DNA of 64,000 nucleotides, taken from assembly GCA_963803375.1 (NCBI GenBank), contig CAWDMB010000012.1, positions 177,278-241,277 of the forward strand. The letters are read 5' to 3'. A program made the position numbers and the translations under genes. The notes under the pieces are model-generated. The model made no database searches. It was not told the origin of the DNA and saw only the letters and a program-made list of their open reading frames with translations. Below, piece by piece: positions 1-8,701 of this stretch. Positions within the stretch are counted from its first letter, which is position 1. Each line of letters opens with the position of its first letter. The DNA comes from JAOPZW01 sp963803375 (GTDB lineage Bacteria; Actinomycetota; Thermoleophilia; Solirubrobacterales; Solirubrobacteraceae).

Positions 1-763
1 CTCGGTCAAGGTCAGCGCGCTCACCCCGCTGCTGCGCCCCGACGCGCCGGAGCTCGGCAAGCGCGACGCGGCCGGCCGCCTGCGCGCGCTCCTGCGCCGC
101 GCGCGCGACCTCGGAGCGCACCTGCACATCGACATGGAGTCCTTCGACTCGCGCGAGGCGGTCACCGAGCTCGTGCTCGAGCTGCTCGCCGAGGAGGAGT
201 TCCGCGACGGCCCGAGCGCGGGCGTCGTGCTCCAGGCCTACCTGCGCGACTCGCCCGAGCTGTGCGAGCGGATCGTCGCCTGGGCTCGGGCCACCCCGCG
301 CGGCCACCCGCTGACGGTCCGCCTGGTCAAGGGCGCCTACTGGGACCACGAGATCGTCGAGGCGCGCCAGCACGGGTGGCGGTCGCCCGTCTTCGAGGTC
401 AAGGCCGACTCGGACCGCACCTTCGAGGTCCTCACGCGGCGGCTGCTCGAGGCCCGCCCCGCGGTGCGGGTTGCGATCGCGTCGCACAACCTGCGCTCGG
501 TGGCGCACGCCGTGGCCGTCAACCGCGTGCTCGGCGCGCCCGACGGCGACCTCGAGCTGCAGGTCCTCCGCGGCCTGGGCGACGACCTCGGCCAGGCGCT
601 CGCCGTCCGCGGGCTGCGCGTGCGCAGCTACTGCCCGGTTGGCGACCTCGTGGGTGGGATGGCGTACCTGGTCCGGCGCCTGCTCGAGAACACCTCGAAC
701 GAGTCCTTCCTCCACGAGCAGGCCACGGGGCGCCCGCTCGACGAGCTGCTCGCGGCCCCCTGA
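1..763 (+). CDS. Proline dehydrogenase, C-terminal part (5' end outside window)
   Basis: Reading frame 2 is open from the window edge and ends at TGA 761-763, so only the C-terminal ~253 residues are present. The protein oxidises proline to 1-pyrroline-5-carboxylate with FAD. Typical PRODH barrel stretches are visible: HIDMES, QAYLRDS, VRLVKGAYWD, ASHNLRS and a late R-x-Y-C-P-V-G segment. In this family the RLVKGAYWD strand and the late arginines contact FAD and substrate. The TGA shares one base with the ATG of the next gene, the P5C dehydrogenase, so the two steps of proline degradation are translationally coupled as separate proteins rather than fused as in PutA. Identity is secure; the missing N-terminus cannot be assessed. 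Confidence 0.93.
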   Translation, partial: SVKVSALTPLLRPDAPELGKRDAAGRLRALLRRARDLGAHLHIDMESFDSREAVTELVLELLAEEEFRDGPSAGVVLQAYLRDSPELCERIVAWARATPRGHPLTVRLVKGAYWDHEIVEARQHGWRSPVFEVKADSDRTFEVLTRRLLEARPAVRVAIASHNLRSVAHAVAVNRVLGAPDGDLELQVLRGLGDDLGQALAVRGLRVRSYCPVGDLVGGMAYLVRRLLENTSNESFLHEQATGRPLDELLAAP

Positions 764-2325
764 TGGCGCTTGCGCCGTTCGCCAACGAGCCGGTCCTCGA
801 GCTGCGCCGCGCGCCCGTGCGCGAGCAGCTGGCGGCCGCGATGCAGGCCGTCGACGGGCGCGGGCCGCTGCGCGTCGCGGTCTGGATCGGCGAGGACCGC
901 CGCGAGGGCGACGAGCTCGTCTCGACCGACCCCGGCGATCCCGACCGCGTCGTCGCGGTGGCGCCGGCGGCGGGCGCGGACGACGCCGACGCCGCGGTGC
1001 ACGCGGCGGCGGCCGCGTTCCCGGCCTGGTCGGCGCTGCCCGCCGCTCGGCGCGCCGAGCGCCTGGTGGCGGCCGCGGCGTGGCTGCGCCAGCGCCGGGC
1101 CGAGGTCGCGGCGCTCGCGGTCCGCGAGTGCGCGAAGCCGTGGGCCGAGGCCGATGCCGACGTCTGCGAGGCGATCGACTTCCTCGAGTTCTACGCGCGC
1201 GGAGCAATCGCGCTCGAGGACGGCAAGCCGCTCTTCCAGGTGCCCGGTGAGCGCAACGAGCTGCACTACGCGCCGCGCGGCGTGGTCGCCGTCATCGGCC
1301 CCTGGAACTTCCCGGTCGCCATCCCCATGGGGATGGTGGCCGCCGGCCTGGCCACCGGCAACACCGTCGTCCTCAAGCCCGCCGAGCAGTCCCCCGCCTG
1401 CGGCCACGTGGTCGTGCGCGCGCTGCGCGAGGCGGGCGTCCCGGGCGACGCCGTGGCCCTGCTGCCCGGCGAGGGCGAGGCCGGCGCGGCGCTCGTCCGC
1501 CATCCGGCGGTGGCGACGATCGCCTTCACGGGCTCGGGGCCCGTCGGCCTGGAGATCATCCGCACCGCCGCCGAGCCCGGGACGCGGCAGCTCAAGCGCG
1601 TCGTCGCCGAGATGGGCGGCAAGAACTGCATCGTCGTCGACGCCGACGCCGACCTCGACGACGCGGTGCCCGCGATCGTGCAGAGCGCGTTCGTGTACGC
1701 CGGCCAGAAGTGCTCGGCGGCCTCGCGCGTGCTCGCTCACGAGGCGATCCACGACGCGCTCGTCGAGCGGCTGGCCGGCGCCGTCGAGATCCTCGTCGTC
1801 GGGCAGGCCGACGCGTTCGGCACCGACGTGCCGCCGGTCATCGAGGGCGACGCTCGCGATCGGGTGCAGCGCTACCGTGCGCTCGCCCGCGAGCAGGGCC
1901 GGATCGCCGCCGAGCGCGCCGAGGGCCTGCCGGAACACGGGTGGTTCGTGGCCCCCACCGTGGCCGCCGACCTGCCGCCCGACTCCCCGGTCCTGCGCGA
2001 GGAGATCTTCGGGCCGGTGCTCGCGGTCGAGCGCGTGGCCTCGGTCGACGCCGCCATGGACCGCGTCGACGAGCTCTCGTTCGCGCTGACGGGCGGCCTG
2101 TTCGCGCGCAACCCGCACACCGTCGAGCTGGTCGTGCGCCGCTCGCCGGTCGGCAACCTCTACGTCAACCGGGCGATCACGGGCGCGATGGTCGGCCGCC
2201 AGCCCTTCGGCGGCAACCGTCTCTCGGGCACCGGGACGAAGGCCGGCGGCCCCGACTACCTCCTGCACTTCGTCGAGCCGCGCGTCGTCACCGAGAACAC
2301 GCTGCGCCACGGCGTCGTGATCTAG
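763..2325 (+). CDS. 1-pyrroline-5-carboxylate dehydrogenase (aldehyde dehydrogenase superfamily)
   Basis: A 520-residue NAD(P)-dependent aldehyde dehydrogenase that converts the proline dehydrogenase product (as glutamate semialdehyde) to glutamate. Visible signatures: PWNFP near residue 180, FTGS at 255-258, the general-base glutamate in EMGGKN (E283) and the nucleophile in GQKCS (C317), followed by REEIFGPV and PFGG. The start chosen is ATG 763, which overlaps the upstream TGA by one base; the frame is open further upstream, but that sequence is out-of-frame proline dehydrogenase. Length suits the RocA/PruA type. The gene converges on pdxT, overlapping its 3' end by 4 bp. Confidence 0.94.
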   Translation: MALAPFANEPVLELRRAPVREQLAAAMQAVDGRGPLRVAVWIGEDRREGDELVSTDPGDPDRVVAVAPAAGADDADAAVHAAAAAFPAWSALPAARRAERLVAAAAWLRQRRAEVAALAVRECAKPWAEADADVCEAIDFLEFYARGAIALEDGKPLFQVPGERNELHYAPRGVVAVIGPWNFPVAIPMGMVAAGLATGNTVVLKPAEQSPACGHVVVRALREAGVPGDAVALLPGEGEAGAALVRHPAVATIAFTGSGPVGLEIIRTAAEPGTRQLKRVVAEMGGKNCIVVDADADLDDAVPAIVQSAFVYAGQKCSAASRVLAHEAIHDALVERLAGAVEILVVGQADAFGTDVPPVIEGDARDRVQRYRALAREQGRIAAERAEGLPEHGWFVAPTVAADLPPDSPVLREEIFGPVLAVERVASVDAAMDRVDELSFALTGGLFARNPHTVELVVRRSPVGNLYVNRAITGAMVGRQPFGGNRLSGTGTKAGGPDYLLHFVEPRVVTENTLRHGVVI

Positions 2326-2879
2326 GTTGAGACCGTGCCGCGCACGGCGCGGACGTCGGCCAGGAAGCGCTCGTGCAGGCGGCGATCGTCGCCGAGCTCG
2401 GGGTGGAAGGAGAGCACGAGCAGGCGGCCCTGGCGCGCCGCGACGCCGTGGCCGTCGACGGACGCGAGGACCTCGACCTGCGGGCCCGCCTCGCGGATCC
2501 AAGGCGCGCGGATGAAGACCGCGCGCACGGGACCGCCCTCGAGCTCTGCGATGGTCAGCTCCTCCTCGAAGGAGTGCAGCTGGCGCCCGAACGCGTTGCG
2601 CTCGCTGGCGATGTCCATGAGCCCGAGGTGGTCGCGGTCGAGCAGGATCAGCCCGGCGCACGTGCCGAGCATCGGCGTGCCGGCCGCCGCGAGCGCGCGC
2701 AGCGGCTCGGCGAGCCCCTCGCGCTGCACCCCGAGCGTCATCGTCGTCGACTCGCCTCCAGGCAGCACGAGGCCGTCGAGGGCGTCGAGGTCGTCCGGCG
2801 TGCGCACCTCGCGGACGTCGGCGCCGAGCTCGCCGAGCACGCGCTCGTGCACGGCGAACCCGCCCTGCAGGGCGAGCAC
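2322..2879 (-). CDS. pdxT: Pyridoxal 5'-phosphate synthase glutaminase subunit PdxT
   Basis: A class I glutamine amidotransferase subunit that releases ammonia from glutamine and passes it to PdxS for vitamin B6 synthesis. PGGES lies at residues 40-44, the catalytic cysteine in GTCAG (C74) and the His/Glu pair in FHPELG (H159, E161). The frame starts at GTG 2879 with LALQGGF; relatives usually carry two or three extra residues before this strand, but no ATG, GTG or TTG lies further up in this frame before it enters pdxS. It follows pdxS by 16 bp on the same strand, the standard pdxST order. Confidence 0.95.
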   Translation of the reverse strand: MLALQGGFAVHERVLGELGADVREVRTPDDLDALDGLVLPGGESTTMTLGVQREGLAEPLRALAAAGTPMLGTCAGLILLDRDHLGLMDIASERNAFGRQLHSFEEELTIAELEGGPVRAVFIRAPWIREAGPQVEVLASVDGHGVAARQGRLLVLSFHPELGDDRRLHERFLADVRAVRGTVST

Positions 2880-2895
2880 GCCGACGAGCGGCCGG

Positions 2896-3780
2896 CTACC
2901 AGCCGCGGCCGGCGAGGGTCTGCTCGGGGTCGAGCTTGCGGGCCTCGAGGCTGAACATCGCCACGCCGAGGCCCTCGCTCGCCCGCGCGACGCGGTCGGC
3001 GTCGGCGAAGTGCGTCGTCGCCTCGACGATCGCAGCCGCCCGCGTCGCGGGGTCGGCCGACTTGAAGATCCCCGAGCCGACGAAGACGGCCTGCGCGCCG
3101 AGCTGCATGACGAGCGAGGCGTCGGCGGGGGTGGCGATGCCGCCCGCGCAGAAGAGTGGGACGGGCAGCGCGCCGTCGCGGGCGACGCCGCGCACGAGGT
3201 CGTACGGCGCCCCGTGCTCCTTGGCCGCGGTCATGAGCTCCATCTCGCTCAGGGTCCCCAGGCGCTTGATCTCGCCGGTGATCGCGCGCAGATGGCGGAC
3301 GGCCTCGACGATGTCGCCCGTGCCTGCCTCGCCCTTGGAGCGGATCATCGCGGCGCCCTCGCCGATGCGCCGCAGCGCCTCGCCGAGGTTCGTCGCGCCG
3401 CACACGAACGGGACCCGGAAGGCCCACTTGTCGATGTGGTGGGCCTCGTCGGCGGGCGTGAGGACCTCGGACTCGTCGACGTAGTCGACCTCGAGGGCCT
3501 CGAGGACCTGGGCCTCGGCGAAGTGGCCGATCCGCGCCTTGGCCATGACGGGGATCGTGACCGCGGCCTGGATCGCCTTGATCATCCGCGGGTCGCTCAT
3601 GCGGGCGACGCCGCCGTCGCGGCGGATGTCGGCGGGCACGCGCTCGAGCGCCATGACGGCGGACGCGCCCGCGTCCTCGGCGATCTTCGCCTGGTCGGCG
3701 TCGACGACGTCCATGATGACGCCGCCCTTGAGCATCTCCGCCAACCCGGCCTTGACCCTGAACGTCGCTTCGTCTCGCAT
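2896..3780 (-). CDS. pdxS: Pyridoxal 5'-phosphate synthase lyase subunit PdxS
   Basis: A 294-residue (beta/alpha)8 synthase that assembles PLP from ribose 5-phosphate, glyceraldehyde 3-phosphate and ammonia supplied by PdxT. The family is extremely conserved, and the sequence shows KGGVIMDV, the imine-forming lysine in VMAKARIGH (K81), the second active-site lysine in RSKGEAGTG (K149) and the phosphate-binding FCAGGIATPADA region. ATG 3780 gives the usual N-terminus. The frame stays open far upstream, but that extension is shadow of the regulator and methyltransferase genes. First gene of pdxS-pdxT. Confidence 0.97.
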   Translation of the reverse strand: MRDEATFRVKAGLAEMLKGGVIMDVVDADQAKIAEDAGASAVMALERVPADIRRDGGVARMSDPRMIKAIQAAVTIPVMAKARIGHFAEAQVLEALEVDYVDESEVLTPADEAHHIDKWAFRVPFVCGATNLGEALRRIGEGAAMIRSKGEAGTGDIVEAVRHLRAITGEIKRLGTLSEMELMTAAKEHGAPYDLVRGVARDGALPVPLFCAGGIATPADASLVMQLGAQAVFVGSGIFKSADPATRAAAIVEATTHFADADRVARASEGLGVAMFSLEARKLDPEQTLAGRGW

Positions 3781-3815
3781 ATCCGACTCCCAGTGTAGGG
3801 ATCGGGCGCGCGGGC

Positions 3816-4769
3816 CTACTTCAGCCGGAAGGCCTTGATCCGATCGGCGTACTGCTCGGCGTCGCGGCTGTACACCCCGTACGCCAGGGCCTGGATCATC
3901 GAGAGCAGCGCCGCGTGCGAGCGCACGTAGGCGGGCGAGTCCGAGGAGTAGTAGAGGCGGACCTGCGCGAGCTTGGCCACCTCGCTCAGCGTCGCATCGG
4001 TGATGGCCACCGTGCGCGCCTTGCGGTGGCGCGCGAGCTTCATCGCCCGCACGACGAGCGGGTGCGGGCGCCCCGCGCTCAGGCCGATCACGAGCGTGCC
4101 CTCCTCGATGCGCGCCAAACGCGAGAGCGCCTCCTGCGACGGGCTGGCGACGATGTCGGCCTGCAGGTCGAGGAGCATCAGCAGGTGGCGCAGGTAGGAG
4201 GCGAAGAAGGCCATCTGGTCGGTGCCGGCGATGAGCACGCGCCCGGCGCCGGCAATCGCGTCGATGGCCGCCTCGACGTCGGAGCGCGAGATCCGCCGCG
4301 CGGTCTCCTCGACGTTGACGTGGTCGGCGGCCACCGCGGTCTCGAAGGCGCTCTGGTCGAGCGAGAAGAGCGGCATCGGGCTGCTCCCGGGAGCGCCGTT
4401 GCCGGCCGCGACGCGCCGGCGGTACTCGTCGCGGGCCTGGGTCTGGAGCTCGGGGAAGCCCTCGAAGCCGAGCGCCTGCGCGAAGCGCACGACGGTCGAG
4501 CTCGAGGTGCTGGCCCGCCGCGCGAGCTCCTCGGCGGTCTGGAACGCGACCTCGTCGAGGTGGTCGACGATGTACTGGGCGACGTCCTTCTGCGAGCGGG
4601 AGAACTCGTCGAAGCGCGCCTGGATGTACGCCGAGAGGGTCTGGTGCCCGCCCGCCTGGAGCGGCGGCGGCACGGTGGGGGATCCCGTCCGCTTCATGGG
4701 CAGGCATCCATTCGACGGCGTGGCTGCCCCTTCCTCCCGCGGGCCGACGCGCTGCGTGACGGTCGTCAC
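3816..4769 (-). CDS. MurR/RpiR-family transcriptional regulator with SIS domain
   Basis: A 317-residue regulator. Residues about 45-120 form the RpiR helix-turn-helix (QKDVAQYIVDHLDE, then the recognition region around STSSSTVVRFAQALG). Residues about 165-290 form a sugar isomerase (SIS) phosphosugar-binding domain containing VLIAGTDQMAF. Such proteins usually sense sugar phosphates or amino sugars; the ligand here is unknown. The N-terminal ~24 residues before MKRTG are low-complexity, so the true start may be the ATG at 4697. It lies 35 bp upstream of pdxS on the same strand. A copy of the 19-bp inverted repeat sits just before the gene at 4780-4798. Confidence 0.88.
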   Translation of the reverse strand: MTTVTQRVGPREEGAATPSNGCLPMKRTGSPTVPPPLQAGGHQTLSAYIQARFDEFSRSQKDVAQYIVDHLDEVAFQTAEELARRASTSSSTVVRFAQALGFEGFPELQTQARDEYRRRVAAGNGAPGSSPMPLFSLDQSAFETAVAADHVNVEETARRISRSDVEAAIDAIAGAGRVLIAGTDQMAFFASYLRHLLMLLDLQADIVASPSQEALSRLARIEEGTLVIGLSAGRPHPLVVRAMKLARHRKARTVAITDATLSEVAKLAQVRLYYSSDSPAYVRSHAALLSMIQALAYGVYSRDAEQYADRIKAFRLK

Positions 4770-4779
4770 TCAAGGAACC

Positions 4780-4798
4780 GTCGCCCGGTGCCGATGAT
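4780..4798. promoter_or_regulatory. 19-bp inverted repeat, copy 1 (weaker)
   Basis: GTCGCCC-GGTGC-CGATGAT. It matches the 7-5-7 pattern RTCAYCC-N5-GGRTGAT shared with eight other intergenic sites in this window, with G for A at position 4 and one mismatch (first base) in the right arm. It lies between the regulator start at 4769 and the small plus-strand ORF at 4810. Operator function is inferred from recurrence. Confidence 0.45.
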
Positions 4799-4809
4799 GG
4801 GAAGGCAAG

Positions 4810-4995
4810 ATGCACGCACACGAGCACGCATACCGGGTCCTGGCGATCATCGAACGCCATCGGACGGAGTTGGGGGGACCGACCACGGACGGCGGACCCG
4901 GATGCGCGCCCGTGCGGGCCACGGCCCCTCGGGCCGGGGCCGAGCGCGGCTGGAGCATCGAGCGCGACCAGATCGCGCTCGCGCCGGCCCGCTAG
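4810..4995 (+). CDS. Small hypothetical protein (61 aa)
   Basis: A 61-residue ORF starting ATG 4810 after a purine-rich GGGAAGG stretch and ending at TAG 4993-4995. It begins MHAHEHAYRVLAIIERHR and has an arginine- and alanine-rich second half. Third codon positions are mostly G or C, as in neighbouring genes. No family is recognised, and there is no signal peptide or membrane segment. It fills the otherwise empty space between the divergent regulator and the convergent lipid methyltransferase. It could be a chance ORF in GC-rich DNA. Confidence 0.35.
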   Translation: MHAHEHAYRVLAIIERHRTELGGPTTDGGPGCAPVRATAPRAGAERGWSIERDQIALAPAR

Positions 4996-4997
4996 CG

Positions 4998-6215
4998 TTA
5001 GCCCGGCCCCGCGCCGAGCACCTGGTAGATCCCGATGAACCCGCTGCGGAAGCCGTTGCGTGCGGCGCGCAGGTACAGGCGCCAGACGCGCACCCGCTCC
5101 TCTCCCACGAGCCGCACGGCCTCGTCGCGATGATCGTCCAGGCGCTCGGCCCAGTGGCGCAGGGTCTCGGCGTAGTCGCGCGCGAAGCCCTCGACGTGGC
5201 GCGTGACGACGCCCGCGCGCTCGAGCGCGAGCAGGATCCGGGAGAGGTGCAGCGGCTCGGCGTCGGGGAACACGTAGCGCTCGGAGAACGGCCCGGCCTC
5301 CGGGTCGGTGTGGCGGAGGCGAGCGATGCCGTGGTTGAGCAGTCGTCCGCCCGGCTTCAGGAGCGCCGCGAGCTGCGCGGCGTAGACGTCGATCTGACGC
5401 TCGCCCACGTGCTCGACCATGCCGATGCTCGCGATCGCGTCGAAGCGCTCGCCGCGCAGGTCGCGGTAGTCCGCGAGGCGGATCTGCACGCGCTCGGCCA
5501 GTCCGGCCGCGGCCACGCGCCGGCGCGCGAGCTCGGCCTGGGCGGGGGACAGCGTGATCCCCACGACCCGGACGCCGTGGCGTGCGGCCGCGTGCAGCGC
5601 GAAGCTCCCCCACCCGCAGCCCACGTCGAGGACCGCCTCGTCCTCGGCCAGGCCGAGCTTCGTGCAGACGAGCTCGAGCTTGGCCTCCTGAGCCTGCTCG
5701 AGCGTGCTCGCGCCGCGTGAGAACAGCCCGCAGCTGTAGGTCAGCGACGCGTCCAGGAAGAGCGCGAAGAAGTCGTCGGAGATGTCGTAGTGGTGGCGCA
5801 CGGCGCGCGCGTCGCGCTCGGGGGTGTGCGCGCGGCCGTCGGGGCGCAGCTCCGCCGCGGGGGGCGCGGGCGGCCGCGTGACGCCCGCCGCCGCGACGGC
5901 GGCGAGTGCGAGCCGCGCCCGAGCGCGGCGGTCGAGCGCGGGCGCGCGCCAGGCTCCGAGCACGCGCATGAATCCGTCGAGGTCGTCGACCTCGATCGCG
6001 CCGGCGACGTACGCCCGGCCGACGCCGAGCTGGCCCGGAGCGCGCAGCGCGTGCGCGGCCGCCGCCGGCGAGCGCACGACGATACGCGGGGCGGGCTCGC
6101 CGCCGTTCGTCGTTGCCGGCAGCACCGTGCCGTCCCAGAAGGCGACCGCGAAGGGCCGGTCGGGAAGCGAGCGCTCGAGCTCGCGGCGAATCGGGCCGGT
6201 GCGGGCGAGGGCCAT
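4998..6215 (-). CDS. Cyclopropane-fatty-acyl-phospholipid synthase family methyltransferase
   Basis: A 405-residue SAM-dependent enzyme of the CFA/mycolic acid cyclopropane synthase family, which adds a methylene or methyl carbon to unsaturated acyl chains of membrane phospholipids. An N-terminal ~120-residue domain typical of full-length CFA synthases precedes HHYDISDDFF (141-150), YSCG, and the SAM-binding VLDVGCGWGSF (195-205). The later HVGERQIDVYAAQ and FPDAEPLHLS segments are also family-like. It diverges from a fatty-acid desaturase starting 58 bp away, and the pairing (make a double bond, then modify it) suggests a shared membrane-lipid role. Confidence 0.9.
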   Translation of the reverse strand: MALARTGPIRRELERSLPDRPFAVAFWDGTVLPATTNGGEPAPRIVVRSPAAAAHALRAPGQLGVGRAYVAGAIEVDDLDGFMRVLGAWRAPALDRRARARLALAAVAAAGVTRPPAPPAAELRPDGRAHTPERDARAVRHHYDISDDFFALFLDASLTYSCGLFSRGASTLEQAQEAKLELVCTKLGLAEDEAVLDVGCGWGSFALHAAARHGVRVVGITLSPAQAELARRRVAAAGLAERVQIRLADYRDLRGERFDAIASIGMVEHVGERQIDVYAAQLAALLKPGGRLLNHGIARLRHTDPEAGPFSERYVFPDAEPLHLSRILLALERAGVVTRHVEGFARDYAETLRHWAERLDDHRDEAVRLVGEERVRVWRLYLRAARNGFRSGFIGIYQVLGAGPG

Positions 6216-6273
6216 GCGCGGGCACCCTACCGAGTGCTAGCGTGATCGCTCCCCCGCAGATGAGGAGAGCACG

Positions 6274-7227
6274 GTGAGCGCCCAGGCAGCCCCGCCGCAG
6301 ACGCCCGCCGGGCGTCAGCGCGACGACGTCCAGCCCGTATCAAACGAGGCGCTCGACCGCTTCCTCACCGGGGCGATCACGGTGATCCCGTTCGTCGGCC
6401 TCGGCATCGCCGCCTGGCAGGCGTGGAACGACCTCCTGCACTGGCACGACCTCGTCGTCTTCGCGCTCGTCTACGCGCTGACCGGCCTCGGCGTGACCGT
6501 CGGCTTCCACCGCCACTTCACGCATCGCAGCTTCAAGGCCCACCGCGCCGTGCGCGCGACGCTCGCGGCGCTGGGCTCCGCGGCGATCGAGGGCCCCGTC
6601 ATCTCATGGGTCGCCGACCATCGCAAGCACCACGCCTTCTCCGACGAGGAGGGCGATCCGCACAGCCCCCACGTCGGCCACGGCGGCGGCGTCGGCGGCG
6701 CGCTGCGCGGGCTCTTCCACGCGCACGTGGGCTGGCTGTTCATCCACACCCAGCGGGGCTCGAAGCAGCGCTACGCGCGCGACCTGCTCGCCGATCCGGT
6801 CGTGCGCTTCGTCGACCGGACGTTCGTGCTCTGGGTCGGGGTGGGGCTGGCGGTGCCGTTCCTGCTCGGCTGGCTGCTGGGCGGCACGCTGGCCGCGGGG
6901 CTGACCGGGCTGCTGTGGGGCGGCGCGGTGCGGATGCTCGTCGTCCACCACGTCACCTACAGCATCAACTCGCTCTGCCACGTCTTCGGGCGCCAGGCGT
7001 TCGCGACCGGCGACGAGTCGCGCAACCTCGCGTGGCTCGCGCCCTTCACGTTCGGCGAGGCCTGGCACAACAACCACCACGCCTTCCCCACCTCCGCGGT
7101 CCACGGGCTGCGGCGCGGCCAGGTCGACATCTCCGCCGCGGTCATCCGGGTGCTCGAGCGCCTCGGGCTCGTCTGGGACGTCGTGCGCGTCCCGCCCGAG
7201 CGCCTCGCGGCGCGCGCTCGCGGCTGA
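6274..7227 (+). CDS. Acyl-CoA/acyl-lipid fatty acid desaturase
   Basis: A 317-residue integral-membrane delta-9-type desaturase that uses a di-iron centre to insert a cis double bond in fatty acyl chains. All three histidine boxes are present: HRHFTH (79-84), HRKHH (116-120) and HNNHH (265-269), with hydrophobic pairs around them. The start is GTG 6274, preceded by GAGGAGA at a good distance. It is divergent from the CFA-type methyltransferase, which acts on unsaturated chains. The stop codon TGA 7225-7227 lies inside the first unit of a 19-bp tandem repeat. Confidence 0.93.
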   Translation: MSAQAAPPQTPAGRQRDDVQPVSNEALDRFLTGAITVIPFVGLGIAAWQAWNDLLHWHDLVVFALVYALTGLGVTVGFHRHFTHRSFKAHRAVRATLAALGSAAIEGPVISWVADHRKHHAFSDEEGDPHSPHVGHGGGVGGALRGLFHAHVGWLFIHTQRGSKQRYARDLLADPVVRFVDRTFVLWVGVGLAVPFLLGWLLGGTLAAGLTGLLWGGAVRMLVVHHVTYSINSLCHVFGRQAFATGDESRNLAWLAPFTFGEAWHNNHHAFPTSAVHGLRRGQVDISAAVIRVLERLGLVWDVVRVPPERLAARARG

Positions 7228-7274
7228 CGACCGCGGTCGCGGCTGACGACCGCGCTCGCGGCTGACGACCGCGG
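7218..7274. repeat. Three tandem 19-bp repeats overlapping the desaturase stop
   Basis: The unit TCGCGGCTGACGACCGCGG occurs at 7218-7236, 7237-7255 (one base different) and 7256-7274, with a partial fourth unit. Each junction can fold as GCGGTCG / CGACCGC with a 7-base loop (for example 7233-7253), so the array is a row of potential hairpins just after the desaturase coding end, where a terminator would be expected. No T-tract follows. The first unit encodes the last two codons and the stop. Confidence 0.75.
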
Positions 7275-7304
7275 TCGCGGCGCGGCCGCTACCGTGCCCG
7301 GCCG

Positions 7305-7931
7305 GTGTCGCTCCGCCCGATCCTGCTCGCCGCGCTCGCGCTCGCGGCCCTGACCCCGCCCGCCGCCGCCGCCGCGGCGAGGCCCGCCCGCGTCACGTTC
7401 GTCGGGGACTCGGTCCCCGCGGCGATGAGCTCCAGCCCGGCCGCGCGCGGCGTGCTCGGCCGGCGGCTGCGCCTGCGCCTCGACCTGCGCGTCTGCCGGC
7501 GCCTCGTCGCCCCCGGCTGCCCCTACCAGGGCGCGACCCCGCCGACCGCGCTGCAGGCGGTGCGCGCGCCCGGCCGCGCGGTGGGCGACGTGCTCGTCGT
7601 CGACGTGGGCTACAACGACGGCGGCGCCGGCTACGGCCGCGGCATGCGCCGCGTCGTGGCCGCCGCGCGCGCCCGGGGCGCGCGCGCCGTGGTCTGGGTC
7701 ACGCTGCGCGAGGCCGGCCGGTACCGCGGCGAGTACGTCCGCGCGAACGCCGCGATCCGCGCCGAGGCGGCCCGCTGGGGTCGGCGCGTGGTCGTCGCCG
7801 ACTGGAACGCCTTCAGCGCGGGCGCGACGTTCTTCGGCGCGGACGGCCTGCACCTCAGCGGCGTCGGGGCGATCTCGCTGGCGCGCTTCCTGCGCCCGCA
7901 CGTGCTGCGCGCCGCCCGCGTCGGTCAGTAG
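7305..7931 (+). CDS. Secreted SGNH/GDSL-type hydrolase
   Basis: A 208-residue protein with an N-terminal signal peptide (LLAALALALAALTPP then an alanine run). The mature part opens with the block I strand VTFVGDSVP, carrying the nucleophile serine of the GDSx motif, continues with VGYNDGG as the glycine/asparagine oxyanion region, and ends with DGLHLSG supplying the Asp and His. This is the standard SGNH esterase/lipase arrangement; the substrate is not evident. GTG 7305 is the start. It converges on the PPK2 gene, overlapping its 3' end by 7 bp. Confidence 0.82.
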   Translation: MSLRPILLAALALAALTPPAAAAAARPARVTFVGDSVPAAMSSSPAARGVLGRRLRLRLDLRVCRRLVAPGCPYQGATPPTALQAVRAPGRAVGDVLVVDVGYNDGGAGYGRGMRRVVAAARARGARAVVWVTLREAGRYRGEYVRANAAIRAEAARWGRRVVVADWNAFSAGATFFGADGLHLSGVGAISLARFLRPHVLRAARVGQ

Positions 7932-8701
7932 CGCTGGGGCACGAAGGTCTGGTCGGTGACCGGCGGGCGGACGTAGCTTTCCTCCCGGCGCTGGGGGAGC
8001 TCGAGGCGCGGCGGCGTCTCGTCCTCGTAGGGCACCATCGTCAGCAGGTGCGCGATGCAGTTCAGCCGCGCGCGGCGCTTGTCGTCGGCCTCGACGACCC
8101 ACCACGGGGCCTGCTTGATGTCGGTGATCTGGAACATCTCGTCCTTCGCGCGCGAGTAGGCGTCCCAGCGCGCGCGCGACTCGAGATCGATCGGGCTGAG
8201 CTTCCAGCGGCGCATCGGGTCCTCGACGCGGGCCTGGAAGCGGCGCTCCTGCTCCTCGGGGCTGACCGAGAACCAGTACTTGATGAGGATGATCCCCGAG
8301 CGCACGAGCATCCGCTCGAACTCCGGGCAGGAGCGCAGGAACTCCTGGTGCTCCTCGGCCGTGCAGAAGCCCATCACGCGCTCGACGCCGGCGCGGTTGT
8401 ACCAGCTGCGATCGAAGAGGACCATCTCCCCCGCCGCCGGCAGGTGGGCGACGTAGCGCTGGAAGTACCACTGCGTGCGCTCGCGCTCGGTCGGCGTGCC
8501 GAGCGCGACGATCCGCGTCGCCCGCGGGCTCACGCGCTCCATGATGCGCTTGATCACGCCGCCCTTGCCGGCCGCGTCGCGCCCCTCGAAGATCACCGCG
8601 ACCCGCAGCCCGCGCGCCTTGATGAACTGCTGCTGGATGACGAGCTCGCGCTGGAGGCGCTGGAGCTCCTTGTCGAACGTCTTGCGGTCGAGCGTGGTCA
8701 T
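7925..8701 (-). CDS. ppk2: Polyphosphate kinase 2 (PPK2 family)
   Basis: A 258-residue single-domain PPK2, which transfers phosphate between polyphosphate and nucleotides. The P-loop GRDAAGKGG is at 40-48, the Walker B/lid region LFDRSWYNRAG near 96-105, then the family signature around SPIDLESRARW and the EMFQITD segment. Length and the single domain fit the short PPK2 class, which usually makes nucleoside di- or triphosphates from polyphosphate; donor preference cannot be read from sequence. It is a single gene ending against the SGNH hydrolase. Confidence 0.94.
   Translation of the reverse strand: MTTLDRKTFDKELQRLQRELVIQQQFIKARGLRVAVIFEGRDAAGKGGVIKRIMERVSPRATRIVALGTPTERERTQWYFQRYVAHLPAAGEMVLFDRSWYNRAGVERVMGFCTAEEHQEFLRSCPEFERMLVRSGIILIKYWFSVSPEEQERRFQARVEDPMRRWKLSPIDLESRARWDAYSRAKDEMFQITDIKQAPWWVVEADDKRRARLNCIAHLLTMVPYEDETPPRLELPQRREESYVRPPVTDQTFVPQRY

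Noticed and set aside
2896..6225. Very long minus-strand open frame covering pdxS, the regulator and the methyltransferase
   Set aside because: Only its first ~294 codons (pdxS) are real. The rest is Arg/Pro/Ala-rich out-of-frame shadow of genes with clear domains.
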